64,000 nt of DNA from Capitulum mitella. Taxonomy: Eukaryota > Arthropoda > Thecostraca > Pollicipedomorpha > Pollicipedidae. The DNA lies in contig CP099845.1 of assembly GCA_030062745.1 (NCBI GenBank), positions 21,350,556 through 21,414,555 on the forward strand, read 5' to 3'. Made by a program: the position numbers and the translations under genes. Positions within the stretch are counted from its first letter, which is position 1. The number at the start of each line of letters is the position of its first letter. This document shows, piece by piece, positions 39,701 to 50,440 of the stretch. The notes beneath the pieces are model-generated. The model searched no databases. It was given only the letters and a program-made list of their open reading frames with translations, and was not told the DNA's origin.

Positions 39701-41639
39701 GGCTGCTGACTTCCCGCCTATAGTCATGTTCAGTCGCGCTGGCGGTCTAGAATGACAAGCTGCGTTGCATTCGACCTTGGATATTTGTTGCCAGCATGGT
39801 AAATTCACAGCTACTTTACCCTGAATTGCACTTGGAACGACACTTAGTAACTTTCATTTATTTTATCATGCTTCTTTGAATGACGAACGGATAAAGCTCA
39901 TTTCACAATCAGGTGCCGCTAAAAATGTGAAAAAGAAATCCGTTTCACTCAAAACTTCATCAGAGCCCTCAGTTGTCGTAAAAATATGCAGAACTTCGGC
40001 CTGTACAACTGCATGCGTCCTGGCAGATGGCACCTTTTTATTTTTCGGGTGACGGTTGCTGATGGCGCGCGTACAGGAAACTACAGTTCTATCCGTGCCG
40101 CTGCAAGGTGGAACCGACGCGACCTGACGGCCTCAAAATCTCTCTCGCCGCCACGGTGCACGCCGCGTCTCATTCGCCGCAAGCTCGGCCAGGCGGCCAA
40201 ACCTCCTTCAATCTGAACAGGCAGCCAACCTGCGCGGGATGATTCTCTGAGAGCTCGCCGCCGGACTCGTCAGGGCCCCGTCTGCGGGCCGGTCGGCGCC
40301 GCGGCCGGCCGGGCGGGCGACGCGCGTGCGGGCATCGCCGGCCCAGCGACCCAGTGCCGACTGGGCTAATGGGCGGCGCAGGCCGGCCGCCGGCTGCGCT
40401 GCAGATGACTGCCGCCGGCCCCGAAATGATTGCGTGCCGCGCCAAACGACGCCACCTCTCGCCGCAGCAGATAACGGGCACGAGGGGAGCTGTCGCCATG
40501 GCAACGCATTATCCCGGCCACTAACGCCGGCCGGCCGTCCAGCGGCCAGCTCATGGCTCGGCTCTCGCTGGTGGTAATCCAATCAAATGACGCTCACTTC
40601 CAGAAATGCCGGATCGTGTTTGCACTGGTACGCTTTACTCGGAAATTGAACGTCTGAGACACGCAGCGGGAAGGACAATGTTCGGCGTGCGCTTTCAGTG
40701 ATAGGGAAAGAATGTAGTATGCTGTTGCTGGTATGCGTGGCTTATGTCGAAGTCAGTATGCATGGTTTTACAGTTATGTAGTGTTGGAGATTGCGGTAAA
40801 GTAAATGTGTCTCAAATGGAGTAATACTCCTCCTAAGAAAGGGAATCTCCTAAGAATGCTCCTCCTAAGAAAAAAAATATCATTGGTCGCCTTTTCATAA
40901 ATGGGCTTAGCTGTCATTAAAAACGTCGTGAAACAGTTTTCCATCAATCATTTCTGAAAATGTATAGGCACATCAGAAATGCGAAAATCATAAACTCCAG
41001 TTTGTAGCCATCCGCTAACATGCCGCAACATGGGCCTTCTGCAAACGTCCATTGGCTTGCGCCCGCTAGTGGCATCACACGCCAGCTGAGAATAGGACAT
41101 GCTTTAATAGGACACAGGAAAACCGTGAGAAATCGCTTGGAAACTCCGTAGCCTTAGAACTGTGAGACATCAGGTGGATTAGAAACCAGTTTTTAGGCCG
41201 CAGACAACCTGGCTTTCTCAGCCCAAAACAAGTGCAAAAGAAGTGGAGAGTAAAAGATTTTAGCATGCCTGGTTTTTCCGTTAGTCGCGCAGATTTTCAG
41301 TTCTCTGCGCCCCTTTTTTCATAGAGTTCTCAGTTTCCTCCTCGCCTAGATTTTCACAAACACTACCGCTTCCCGTCAACAAACCGTCATATGGGATCTT
41401 TAACTGACAAATAGGGTCTCGGCTCTTCTGAATGCGGGGAGTCTTTATCAACGGATCTTACGCTCATAACCAACGCAAGGCACGCGAGCAATAACTCAAC
41501 GAGAAAAAACGTGAAAGATTAGGTCTCATTTGTATGCTCGACAAACCACGCCAGCGTCGTCCGGTAACGGGAGGTGACACGAACCGTTTGATCAGTCTTC
41601 TGCCAGTGAGGCCCTTTTCAGTTTCATATGCATGGTCCT

Positions 41640-41815
41640 CGTATATGAAGTGGATTGGGTTGTTTTACTCCAAGCGGTGCTTGTCCATACAGGCTTGGAC
41701 TCCGCCTCACAAACTGACCCACATCGGGAGTAACTTCGCCTCAGGCACCGAAACAGATGGAGCTGAAGGATCTTTCACGTGGCACAACACGGCCGTCATT
41801 CGGTCTGAGTGATTG
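41640..41815 (-). mobile_element. SINE copy 3, 5'-truncated
   Basis: Shares GGAGCTGAAGGATCTTT and the CAACACGGCCGTCATTCGG type block with the other two copies but lacks the tRNA-like head. Same (minus) orientation. Confidence 0.55.
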
Positions 41816-42548
41816 TTGTTTTACGGTTCGAATAACCCTGGTTCGTTTGAGGCAGCATTGCACCTCATACCTAGTCATTCGCTGGGGTACAGCTCCCGAC
41901 GGAGTTGGCGGGGTACCTACCGCACCATTTCATGACATGATGGGACACATAGCGGTGTTGTGCCCTACCACTTTTCGCCAGTGCTCCTGGACGTCCTCAA
42001 CAAGAGGTGGCCTGAAGTAACTAATGCCGGAAACAGCTAATAAAGCTTGCCATGCCCTGGCAGTTGTTCGCACCAGGCACCGATTACACTGGAACGTGGC
42101 ACATACGAAGTTCAAGTCCTCTTTGATATACCTAATATGCAGCATTAGCCCTCGCTAGCATTCGCCGTTCGTCCACCTTGGATGGTACAGAGGTGTTTGT
42201 ACGACCCGAAGCCTTTTCCAAAGCTGCCTTGGTAAAGCAAGAAAAAAATGAGCGTGTAGCTTGGTCTTTTAGTTTGTTTGACCCCTTAAAACCACACAGT
42301 GACCTGACATACAACCCCAAAGGAGGTAATGTCAATGAATTCTGGTTTCCGTTGCATCTAAAGGGACACGACCTATGGGACGCTTTTAAGGGACCCAGAA
42401 CAACTTTGGGCGATGAACGTGGACTGAAACTACTTCTGTTACGCAAATCAGCGCTTCAGATTACTTCTTGACCACTCTGAGGATAAACGAACGTCAGAAA
42501 AGATCAGTGATATCAATTCACGATTTTTCACTGTGATGACTCAGACCG

Positions 42549-42752
42549 AAGGGCGTAGCTAAGAGAGAACCAGAGGTACCATTTCCACCCTTGGGGTTGA
42601 AGATATAGCATTTCTTTGCATACCAAAAATAGGAATAAATAAAACTTCCCGGAACTCGAAAATGAAGTGTCCTTAATCCGAGGAGTTTTCAGTTTTGAGG
42701 GGGCTAGGTTTGTCCGAGGTTCCTCCTTGGCAAAATCCTGGCTACGCCCCTG
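42549..42752. mobile_element. Short TIR element (MITE)
   Basis: Left end AAGGGCGTAGCTAAG and right end CTGGCTACGCCCCTG form terminal inverted repeats (GGGCGTAGC) around about 200 bp of non-coding, AT-richer DNA. GGGGCGTAGCCAGG ends are seen on non-autonomous DNA transposons of many animals (general knowledge). No clear target duplication. Confidence 0.6.
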
Positions 42753-43730
42753 CCTGGACCCAAGAAGGAGCCTGAATGCGAAAGCCACTGACACCACGGT
42801 TGGCACCCATGCATAAGATTTAGCAAGACTGAGGGCCGCGAATCATTTCAATTTGCTAAATGATGACCGTCGCCGTATTATGACTTCTCCATGGCATATT
42901 CTCAAGAAAGAAGCCAAAGGTCAGCGATCTGTCAAGGTATTGTTTTAGATGTTCAGGGAGTATGTCGAAACATTCCCAGTTCTACTATGCAACATTTCAG
43001 AGAGATTGGGGCATTTGTTGTGGATCGACTTCGAAAAACCTCATAACAAAGGGGCGGCATATCACTCGGTCGTTTGCAAGATCGGCTGCGCTTCGAAACT
43101 CGAGGCTGAATGCACGCCTGCTGCCTTGCATGCATTCGGAGCTCAGACATTCGTCATTTAAACGACTCGCATCTAAACTGGCCGACTCGGCGCTCTTGGA
43201 TTTGTTAAATCTGATCAAAAGCAGCGGTACGTCAAGCCCGAATGACATATTGTTCCTATTGCTTGTTACTCCCTGGAGCTGGTGGCGGGATTCCAAAAAC
43301 GGGTCGCTATCAAGACCGAATTGTTATATAAAGTGCAGGACGGTGCGTTTCAAACATACGGGTGCCGCCAAACGGCCTGTCATTCCACATGCCAGAATGT
43401 CAGTGAAAGTAGTTATAATAACTTTCATATGTCACGCTTTCCTGAAATGTAGGAAATGTGAAACGGAAACAGCTGCATCCACGTGGGAGTAAAAGCGCTG
43501 CGTTATGAAGAGAAATTGAACAAAGTTTGTGAATGCCGCCTTCAGGTCTTGCTGGTGCTCGAGTACACAAAAGTACGCAGAACTTCTAGCCCATGAATGG
43601 AGGTCATAACCCAGCTTTGAGCGAAAGCATACCCTTTCAAGGAAGAGAAAAGACCAAAAACGTAACATTTCTGTCTTTTCGTATTTTCTGCTTTGACAGT
43701 AACATAATAAGCGTGTTTTTGGCAACGAGG

Positions 43731-43925
43731 CCACTGGCGCAGTGGTTCACCTGTTCACGGCGTGGCCTCGGCTCCATCCCCCCGTCACCTTCGTCCTGAG
43801 TCATCCGTGGGAAGACACAGCCCGGCGGAGGGGGGGGGGGGGGCTGAGGGCTTGTCGGAATTGAGCCAGATTCCCCCGGAGTGCAACGCGCTGGTAAATG
43901 GTGGCGCCGGCCTGCCACCGACACG
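43731..43925 (+). mobile_element. tRNA-derived SINE-like element
   Basis: Perfect A-box TGGCGCAGTGG at 43,735-43,745 and a B-box-like GGCTCCATCCC at 43,770-43,780, 35 bp apart as in tRNA genes. The arms do not fold into a convincing cloverleaf, so a SINE head is preferred over a functional tRNA. A 15-G run and a GAGTGCAACGCGCTGGTAAA tail follow. Confidence 0.5.
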
Positions 43926-44330
43926 GTAGATATATCGCTAATGGCGGCGAAAGGTCTCGCCCCCCCCCCCATCGCCTCCACCCTGCGAGATCTCCTCACG
44001 CCGGGGTCACCGTCGCCGACATACCTGGGACTCGTCGCCGGCGCCCGCCCCCGAGCTGACGTCCGTGACGTCATCGGGGAAATCCCGCCGCAGTCTTAAC
44101 CACGCGCCCTCCCAGTCACCGGGCGTTAACGACGGATGTGAGCGTACAGAAATACGGCCGAGGGAAGGACGATCACTCCGCAGCTCACGCCGGGTGTTTC
44201 CAGCTGTATTGCTGGGCTGAATTCTCCTGTATCTCTGCACCCAGTCCATAGATTCCGCCGGTCTCAGGAAGTGGAGGAAGATCAGAAAGAGGTGGTGGGT
44301 CGAGCCGGAGACAGTGACCACCATAGGCGT

Positions 44331-44436
44331 AAGAACAGGAAAGGGGGCGAGGGGCACGATCCCCACTTTTTGGGATTTAACCTCGGTCTATGGGAAAAGT
44401 CTTTGCCTCACCCACGCTCCCTTGATGCGCCTACGA
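44331..44436. mobile_element. Possible small TIR element
   Basis: Left CCATAGGCGTAAGAAC and right GATGCGCCTACG are short inverted ends (TAGGCG/CGCCTA) around about 105 bp with GGGGCACGATCCCCACTTTT. Confidence 0.35.
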
Positions 44437-45960
44437 CGTTCAGCTGTGAGAGGGGGGGGGGGAGAGGGATGACAAAACATCCCTGTCTGCCGGCGTCCAC
44501 CGAGCCTCCGCAGACGGTGGGGAAATGCCGAGATGGCCTACCGTCACGGGTCTGGCGTCAGCCACCAATGACAGCGACCTCCTTAACTGAGTCCAGTACA
44601 TACACCAAGAGAAGTTCCTGATGTCGCGCGACTGAAAACCGCAGTCCTGATCGCGTAGCGAGTCGAGAGAGACGATGTCTTGATCCACTGAGACGACGGG
44701 CGGCAGAGTCTGCTGTCTGCGAACAAAACACGGCAAAGGCGGCAAAGAGGCGAGTCTTGCCCTCACAGGGCCGATCAAGAAGGAGCAGAGTACGGCGGAG
44801 CCGAGAGAGGCAACAGAGCAGTGCAGACAGAGGGTGCTGTAGCGTCTCGAGATAAGGAGGCCAGCGCGTTGTTTCATAGTAAGGAGGCCGGATACAGGGT
44901 CCCGTGGATGCAGGAGCGACGTGCCGTTCCCTGAAAACAGCAGGCCGGCGCAGACTTGACACAGTGGGCCCGTGGAGGCACGTGCTGGTGCTGGATCGGA
45001 ATCCATGCCGTTCTGAAGTCACGTCGGTGGAGTGCCACGGCCGGCCGGTCGGTCACGGTCAAGACCACGACACGGGCGCCCCAGCGCCCGGGCGACACTT
45101 CTGTGTCGGGTCAAACGGCTCCAGTTCTCGTGCTGTCAGGTCACTGTGCCCGCCGACTGCAGGGTTTCAGCAGAGTGTTAGCGCAGAGTCACCGGACGAC
45201 ACAGGACGGGATGTTTTCTCTGCTTTCCGAAATCACGAACGCTCAAAGTTTGCCAAGTTAATCGCCGCTCCGACTCCATCGTTCCTGGGCCATTCTCCAT
45301 GCTTAGTTGCCAGGGTGTTGATTTTCCCCTGGACATGCCCCCGTCGATGCTTCCACGAACTCGTTCGGTCGGCACGGGCCGGGCTCCATCGAGCATGCAT
45401 CGGGTCGCAGTCACCGTGTCGCAGCAGTCTGACGCTGATTGTGATCGCCTGGACGAGGCACTCATGGCCGGGACAATATTGAAATGAGGCCGGTCCGGCG
45501 ACGGCTGCCACGGCGTCTCCGGCCGACGCCAGGCGGAGTCGACCCGGCGCTCGACTGATTTTACGAGGCTCGCTCTCGAGCCGATGGATTGCATCGGCCG
45601 GGTGACAGCGGCTCTCTGCCGCCCCGTTGCTGGTCTCTCGTGCCGGTGATCGCAATATTGCAGCGCACCGCGGCGCTGCACTGCGCCGAATTAGACGCGT
45701 CACGACCGGCATTGCCGCGCTTCAGGTCACTCGGGCTGAGGGGGGCGGCGAGCGCGTCGACGGCAAACCGCCGAGGCCCTCGAGGCGCGCTTCCCGCCGA
45801 ACAAAGAGGCTCAGATCGGCCTGTCCGGGGCCGCGTCCCGTTAGCTGTGATTTGTGGACGGCGGTCGGGCGGTGCGGTGCCGAGACAACGGGCCCGGCCC
45901 GGCGGGGCCGCGCCGTACGTCGTAATCGGATCACGTCCAGTTTAATTGGCCGCCGCGCGG

Positions 45961-46052
45961 ACGGACCGCGCCGGAATCGCCGCCGAAACGCCATCAAAAA
46001 CGGACCGCGCCAGAATCGCCGCCGAAATGCGGTCAAAAACAGACCGCGCCGC
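45961..46052. repeat. 39-bp tandem repeat, 2.3 copies
   Basis: ACGGACCGCGCCGGAATCGC onward at 45,961, 46,000 and partly 46,039. One frame reads TDRAxIAAExxSK twice, open because 39 is a multiple of three. Confidence 0.9.
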
Positions 46053-46572
46053 GCTGCGGAACGAGCGGTCGGAACGAATGGTGGCGATGCTGAGGGTTTC
46101 AAATGCTCCACCTCCGTCATTCTGTCATAATCCCAAGGTTCCAATCAGTAGAGCAGGAATGTTTTTAGTGGTGGAGTCCTAGCCATTTTGAGGTCATTAC
46201 TTTCCATTCGACGCCGTTTAGTTCATGTCGGTATTCTCTGAGTTGGCAGAGCCTCCACCCGACTTTTCCTTTTACGTGCTAAACCATCGTTCCGATGAAC
46301 CAATTCATTATGATTGAAATCCAGTTGGATGGTCCAAAACGTTCTTACGGCGTTCATTGCATCGTTCGAACGCCATGTTGTTTTGATGGCAGATGTTTTC
46401 TGTGCCTTTCCATCAGCAAGTTTTTTTATGACCACAACTTTTCACGAGTCTTTAGGGCAAGCATTGCTTGAATTTCCTTTAAAAATCCATTGATCGCAAA
46501 TGTAATGTATAGTTGCATCTGACAGGGTTCGTGTATTGTATTGTATTTCGTGTATTATTTCGTGTATTGTGT

Positions 46573-46602
46573 AAACATCTGCATTGTAGAATGCAGATGT
46601 TT
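46573..46602. repeat. 13-bp perfect hairpin
   Basis: AAACATCTGCATT-gtag-AATGCAGATGTTT in AT-rich intergenic DNA, preceded by short GTGTATT repeats. Confidence 0.8.
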
Positions 46603-48605
46603 CAGCTAGGAAGGAGAGAAGTTATCTTTTATGCTGGCTGCGACCCATGACGTTGTCTGTGTGACATATCTTTTTCCCTTGAAAATGTGCGATTTTGAGT
46701 CTGCAGGATCTATTATGCTAAATTAGTAGTGCTCGTGTGTCGGTGTTCGGGATTTTTTAGCCTGACGCGGGATTTTTTACCCAAACGCACAGCACAAACG
46801 CTGTACCACTGACGGCGAAATTTGCACACACAAGTTAGACCTTGTGACGGTCCTCGACATAAATTCATGCCGATCCAGCGCCGGTGTCCGAAGCAGCACG
46901 TGCCAGAAGGGGACATGTTTTCGGTCTTTAATCAATGGGAAACCCAGGACACTAGACTGCGAGAAACCTATCGCGTAATGCCAGGTCTTGAAAAAGACAG
47001 CAATAGTTCAGACAGAGATTGATTTAGGATCATCAATTTCAGGAGATAAATCATTTACACCAATAACCCGGATGAAGCCATTAAATCCGAACAATTTTGC
47101 TGGCAGAACTTACGAAGGAACGGAGTCCGAGTGATGCATAAGCGCCAAACAGAATGGAAGTTAGAGATGCTAATGTCATCCCGCCCATCCCACACATTTA
47201 ATTGAACTTGACCAGCAGGCTCTTTCCCGACCTCTGTGTACAGCAAACATAGGCAGTTCTCACTGGCAAAAAAGGCTGCTTGCCCAAAGCACCCAAATTA
47301 CACGAATGTTTGCGGTGTCATGATCAAAATGGTGAAGTGCCGGGTTTTGGTAGATGGGCTTTTGCAGTTGAACTAGAGAGGGATGGAATGGGACTTGGAT
47401 TTTTGAAAGTTCTAAATATATCGTACAGATTCCAATTAAGATGCATTTAAATGCTCTACAACGAGAGACGACGCCACCGACGACAACAGAGCCCCATCTT
47501 CGCGCAGCGGAACCGCTTGTTAATGTCTCAAGTTGTTACGATGCAAGAGTTTGTAAAACATCACTGGAAGCGACAGCCGTCCAAAGCCACAGCCCTCGCG
47601 ATGCATTTTTCCGCCTGCCATTTCCCGTTGCCGCTGAAGTTCGATTAGCAGCCCTTTCGTGAGCCAAATCAGTCGTTCCAAACTTCTCTCCGGGAAGCCG
47701 CAGGCCTTCGGCTGGGTCTCGGCGTCTGCCGTTACCCGGGACAAAACCGCCGCAGCGGTCGCCGTCCGCCGGACCGCCGCATCCCCACAGTTCGGCCGTT
47801 CCCGGGCCCAAGTTTGGATTGGCCCAGGCCGTCTCTGCTACAGCCGGCCGCGGCGTGTATCGGCGCAAGAAAAAACTTTTCCCAGCAGATGGAAACCGGA
47901 AATGAAAAGCGGGGGAGCCCGGCGGACGCGCAGAAAATGCCGCGGTGGCATAGCATACGTCCGGTATTCCGGATCCAGCTTTGTTTTGATTTATGTGCTG
48001 TTTGTGCTGTTCCCTCTCGCCCTTCCTGCTCCACGCCTTGTTCGCGTATCTCCTCCATATCTCATCCAGTCATTTTCTCCGAGGCTATCTCCTCGCTGTT
48101 ATGCCGGTGATCTTGTTCTGCCCTGTTCCTTAACCCTATCCCGTGCTCCCGCCCGCAAGTACGATTCCGTGCTTGGAGGGGGGGGGCACGTTTTGTTCCC
48201 CTGCGATCTCGAAAACTGTTGGTCCGCTTTCACAGCGGAAAACGGCGTTTGATAGCTTGAAGCAAGATCTACACTTCTAGAATAAGTTTTCAAAACTTTG
48301 AAGGGGGAAGGGGGTCAAAATGGGTGTATAATTAGGGGTTTATTTACACGAGCTTCCTGACCACGTTTACAACCGATTCTGTTCTAATTCATGTCATGCT
48401 ACCGACAATCGATAGGTCTACCATGTACACTAGGAAGAAGTCGATTATCAAAATTTATAGGTGTATCCAGGGCAAATAAATAGGTGGAAACGTTTTTGGG
48501 AGATGTTAATTCATTCTACAACATATTCGAGTCTGGCGAGTTTAATTGCGTTCGGTAAATAGTTCCATAAATGCTGCATACCATATACGTATGGTGAATA
48601 CCCAA

Positions 48606-48712
48606 AGGCGGATTCAGTTACCAGAAGTTGGGTAGCTTTCTACATGGTAGTCAGTTTCTCGTGAATAAGGAGAAACAACATGTACCATTTTAAATAGTCC
48701 TGAAGCCGCCAC
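48606..48712. mobile_element. Small TIR element
   Basis: AGGCGGATTCAG at the left and CTGAAGCCGCC at the right are inverted ends with one mismatch, enclosing about 85 bp. No coding sequence. Confidence 0.45.
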
Positions 48713-49691
48713 TGATCTGCATTTTTGCTGAAATATATGGCAGTTGATCGTTATATATGTGGAACTAACAGAACCAATCGATCCAGATCCAGATGTCTGT
48801 TAGGACCAGTGATGTGCACCCTAAAACCGATGCCTGGAGACGCTCGTGGCAGAAAATACAGGTGAATTAGATGCGCGAATAAGGGTAAATATATCTATAT
48901 CACGTATTAGCTTTGTTTTATTCATCCGACTTTACACGCCCCTGGATCCACCATTGCCCAACATTTTTCTTAAAAATACTTGAAAATGTGCAGATTACAA
49001 ATATTCCAATTATTAGAACTGGCTGCGACATTACAAGGGACATCAAAATAGCAATTCGACATCGTCGAAGTGCGCAATCTCCAGAAATGCGATATTCCTC
49101 AAACATGCTTTCCTGAGGGAGTCCTGGAACCGCCTCTGGGGAGATATATTTTGAAATTTTGTCACGACACGTGAAAAACATATGTAGGGAGTTACCAAGT
49201 TTCGTGAAGCAACTCCCGAAACTCCGGGAATGGCGAGCGAAAAACCAGAGGAGGCAGAATCTGCGTCCCCTCCTTAGCACGGAATAGGGTTAAGGGTTGC
49301 CATTCTCCCAGAAGTTTGCACATTCGTGTTGTTTTTCTTTCTTCAGACGTCCACCCCGCCCTTTTTCTGCCGTGCTCTCCCGCCCACTGTCCCGAAATGG
49401 TAGGGGACTCCCCGCCACCCTGGGACCGTTTTCCCGCAGCCGTCGCGGCCGTCAGCAGCCGCTGCCAGCGCAGCAGTCTGTGCCGCCGCCGGGACCGCCG
49501 GCTCTTCAGACGCCCCACGCACTGCGCCGCCAGCAGCCGAGCACGTCAATTAAGCCGAGTCTGCCTAGTTAATGCCGTCGGCCTGCTGACTGCCGCAGCC
49601 GGGCCGGCCGAGGCCCTGGAGAGCACAATGGGAGGCGAGAGGGCCACGTAATTGCTGGGATGAAAACGGCCCAGCTGCATAAAATGAGCTA

Positions 49692-49697
49692 TTTATT
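49692..49697 (-). terminator. Candidate ihog polyadenylation signal
   Basis: Minus-strand AATAAA about 0.67 kb downstream of the proposed stop codon, at the edge of a GC-rich block. It is the first such hexamer I found after the gene. Chance occurrence is possible. Confidence 0.3.
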
Positions 49698-50367
49698 CGG
49701 CCTCCTCACACAGTAGAGCACTTCGTCAACAGTGTCGTATGAAACCTCACAATATGAGCATGAGTCCAGTGTACAAATCCATATAAAAAACAGACGGTCA
49801 AAGGGCACACGCAACGTAGGAGAAACAGTCTCAACAACAATCGCACTCGCCGACTACGCCAATAAATATCACGTTGTACTACACGGGTCCACTGAGCTGT
49901 ACAGGCCCCGAAGGCGTGGCCGACCACGGGGCCGGGGAGGGGACAGGTACGGTTCAACGGCGCTCTAGGGGACGAGCGGCCTCTGGGAGGGGCAGGGATA
50001 CGTCAGGGAGGGACGCCCGCCGTACTGGCGGCGTCCTAGCTGCGTTTAAGTCACGGCGCGGGACACCACGGGGCCCGGTGTCGTCGGGGTCGGATGCTCG
50101 TCGCCGGCCGCCGCCGCCGCCGGCCCGGGGAAGAGCGAGGAGGCACAGGTGGCCCGAGCGGACTCCGTCAAATCGCGCCACTCCGTCCCGCCAAAATCTC
50201 GACCGGCGCCGGCCGCGCAGGTCAAACGCTCACGGCCGGCTCCAGCGTCCACCGCTTGGCACTCGGTTCCCGCGTTGGCATGTCGTTGGCACTGAGTAAG
50301 GCACGCTTTGAGCTTCGATCACAAGAGGGGAGTCGCCGGCGCCTCGCAGGGGCGGCTCCGGTCGGCA

Positions 50368-50440
50368 CTACCGGCCGCTCAGGCGGTGCCGCTGCGTCTC
50401 GATGCCTGTAACGGGGCAGACGTCTGACAAACCGCAACGG
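50368..50440 (-). CDS. ihog: Possible last ihog exon
   Basis: Two AGs (ccgttacag|GCATCG, and ttgtcag|ACGTCTG upstream) would both join exon 13 in frame and end in [11 protein letters not shown] plus TAG at 50,368-50,370. The two acceptors differ by a multiple of three, so the exact start is unresolved; the start given covers the longer choice only approximately. The sequence is too short to recognise, and further exons could lie between. RNA evidence would decide. Confidence 0.3.

Larger units (their letters stand above)
31574..41639. other. Intergenic, no gene seen
   Basis: AT-rich, with GC islands at 33.03-33.26 and 40.1-40.56 kb, SINE pieces noted separately, and a 12-bp one-mismatch hairpin at 35,942-35,975. 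Nothing coding could be supported. Confidence 0.55.
41816..49691. other. Intergenic left of ihog, no supported gene
   Basis: Contains small TIR elements, a SINE, poly-G runs (43.83, 44.45, 48.18 kb) and GC islands (45.5-46.1, 47.7-47.95, 49.35-49.63 kb). A 98-codon frame at 42,178-42,471 looks protein-like but matches nothing I recognise. Confidence 0.5.

Noticed and set aside
42962-43492. 176-codon plus-strand frame
   Set aside because: Overlapped by minus-strand frames; no recognisable domain and ordinary intergenic surroundings.
43731-43800. Functional tRNA gene
   Set aside because: A- and B-box spacing fits, but the acceptor and anticodon stems do not pair; SINE head preferred.
1-49600. 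A novel multi-gene system in the left three quarters of the window
   Set aside because: Apart from transposon remnants and repeats I found no intact protein frame, no set of adjacent genes and no RNA gene that would support one.
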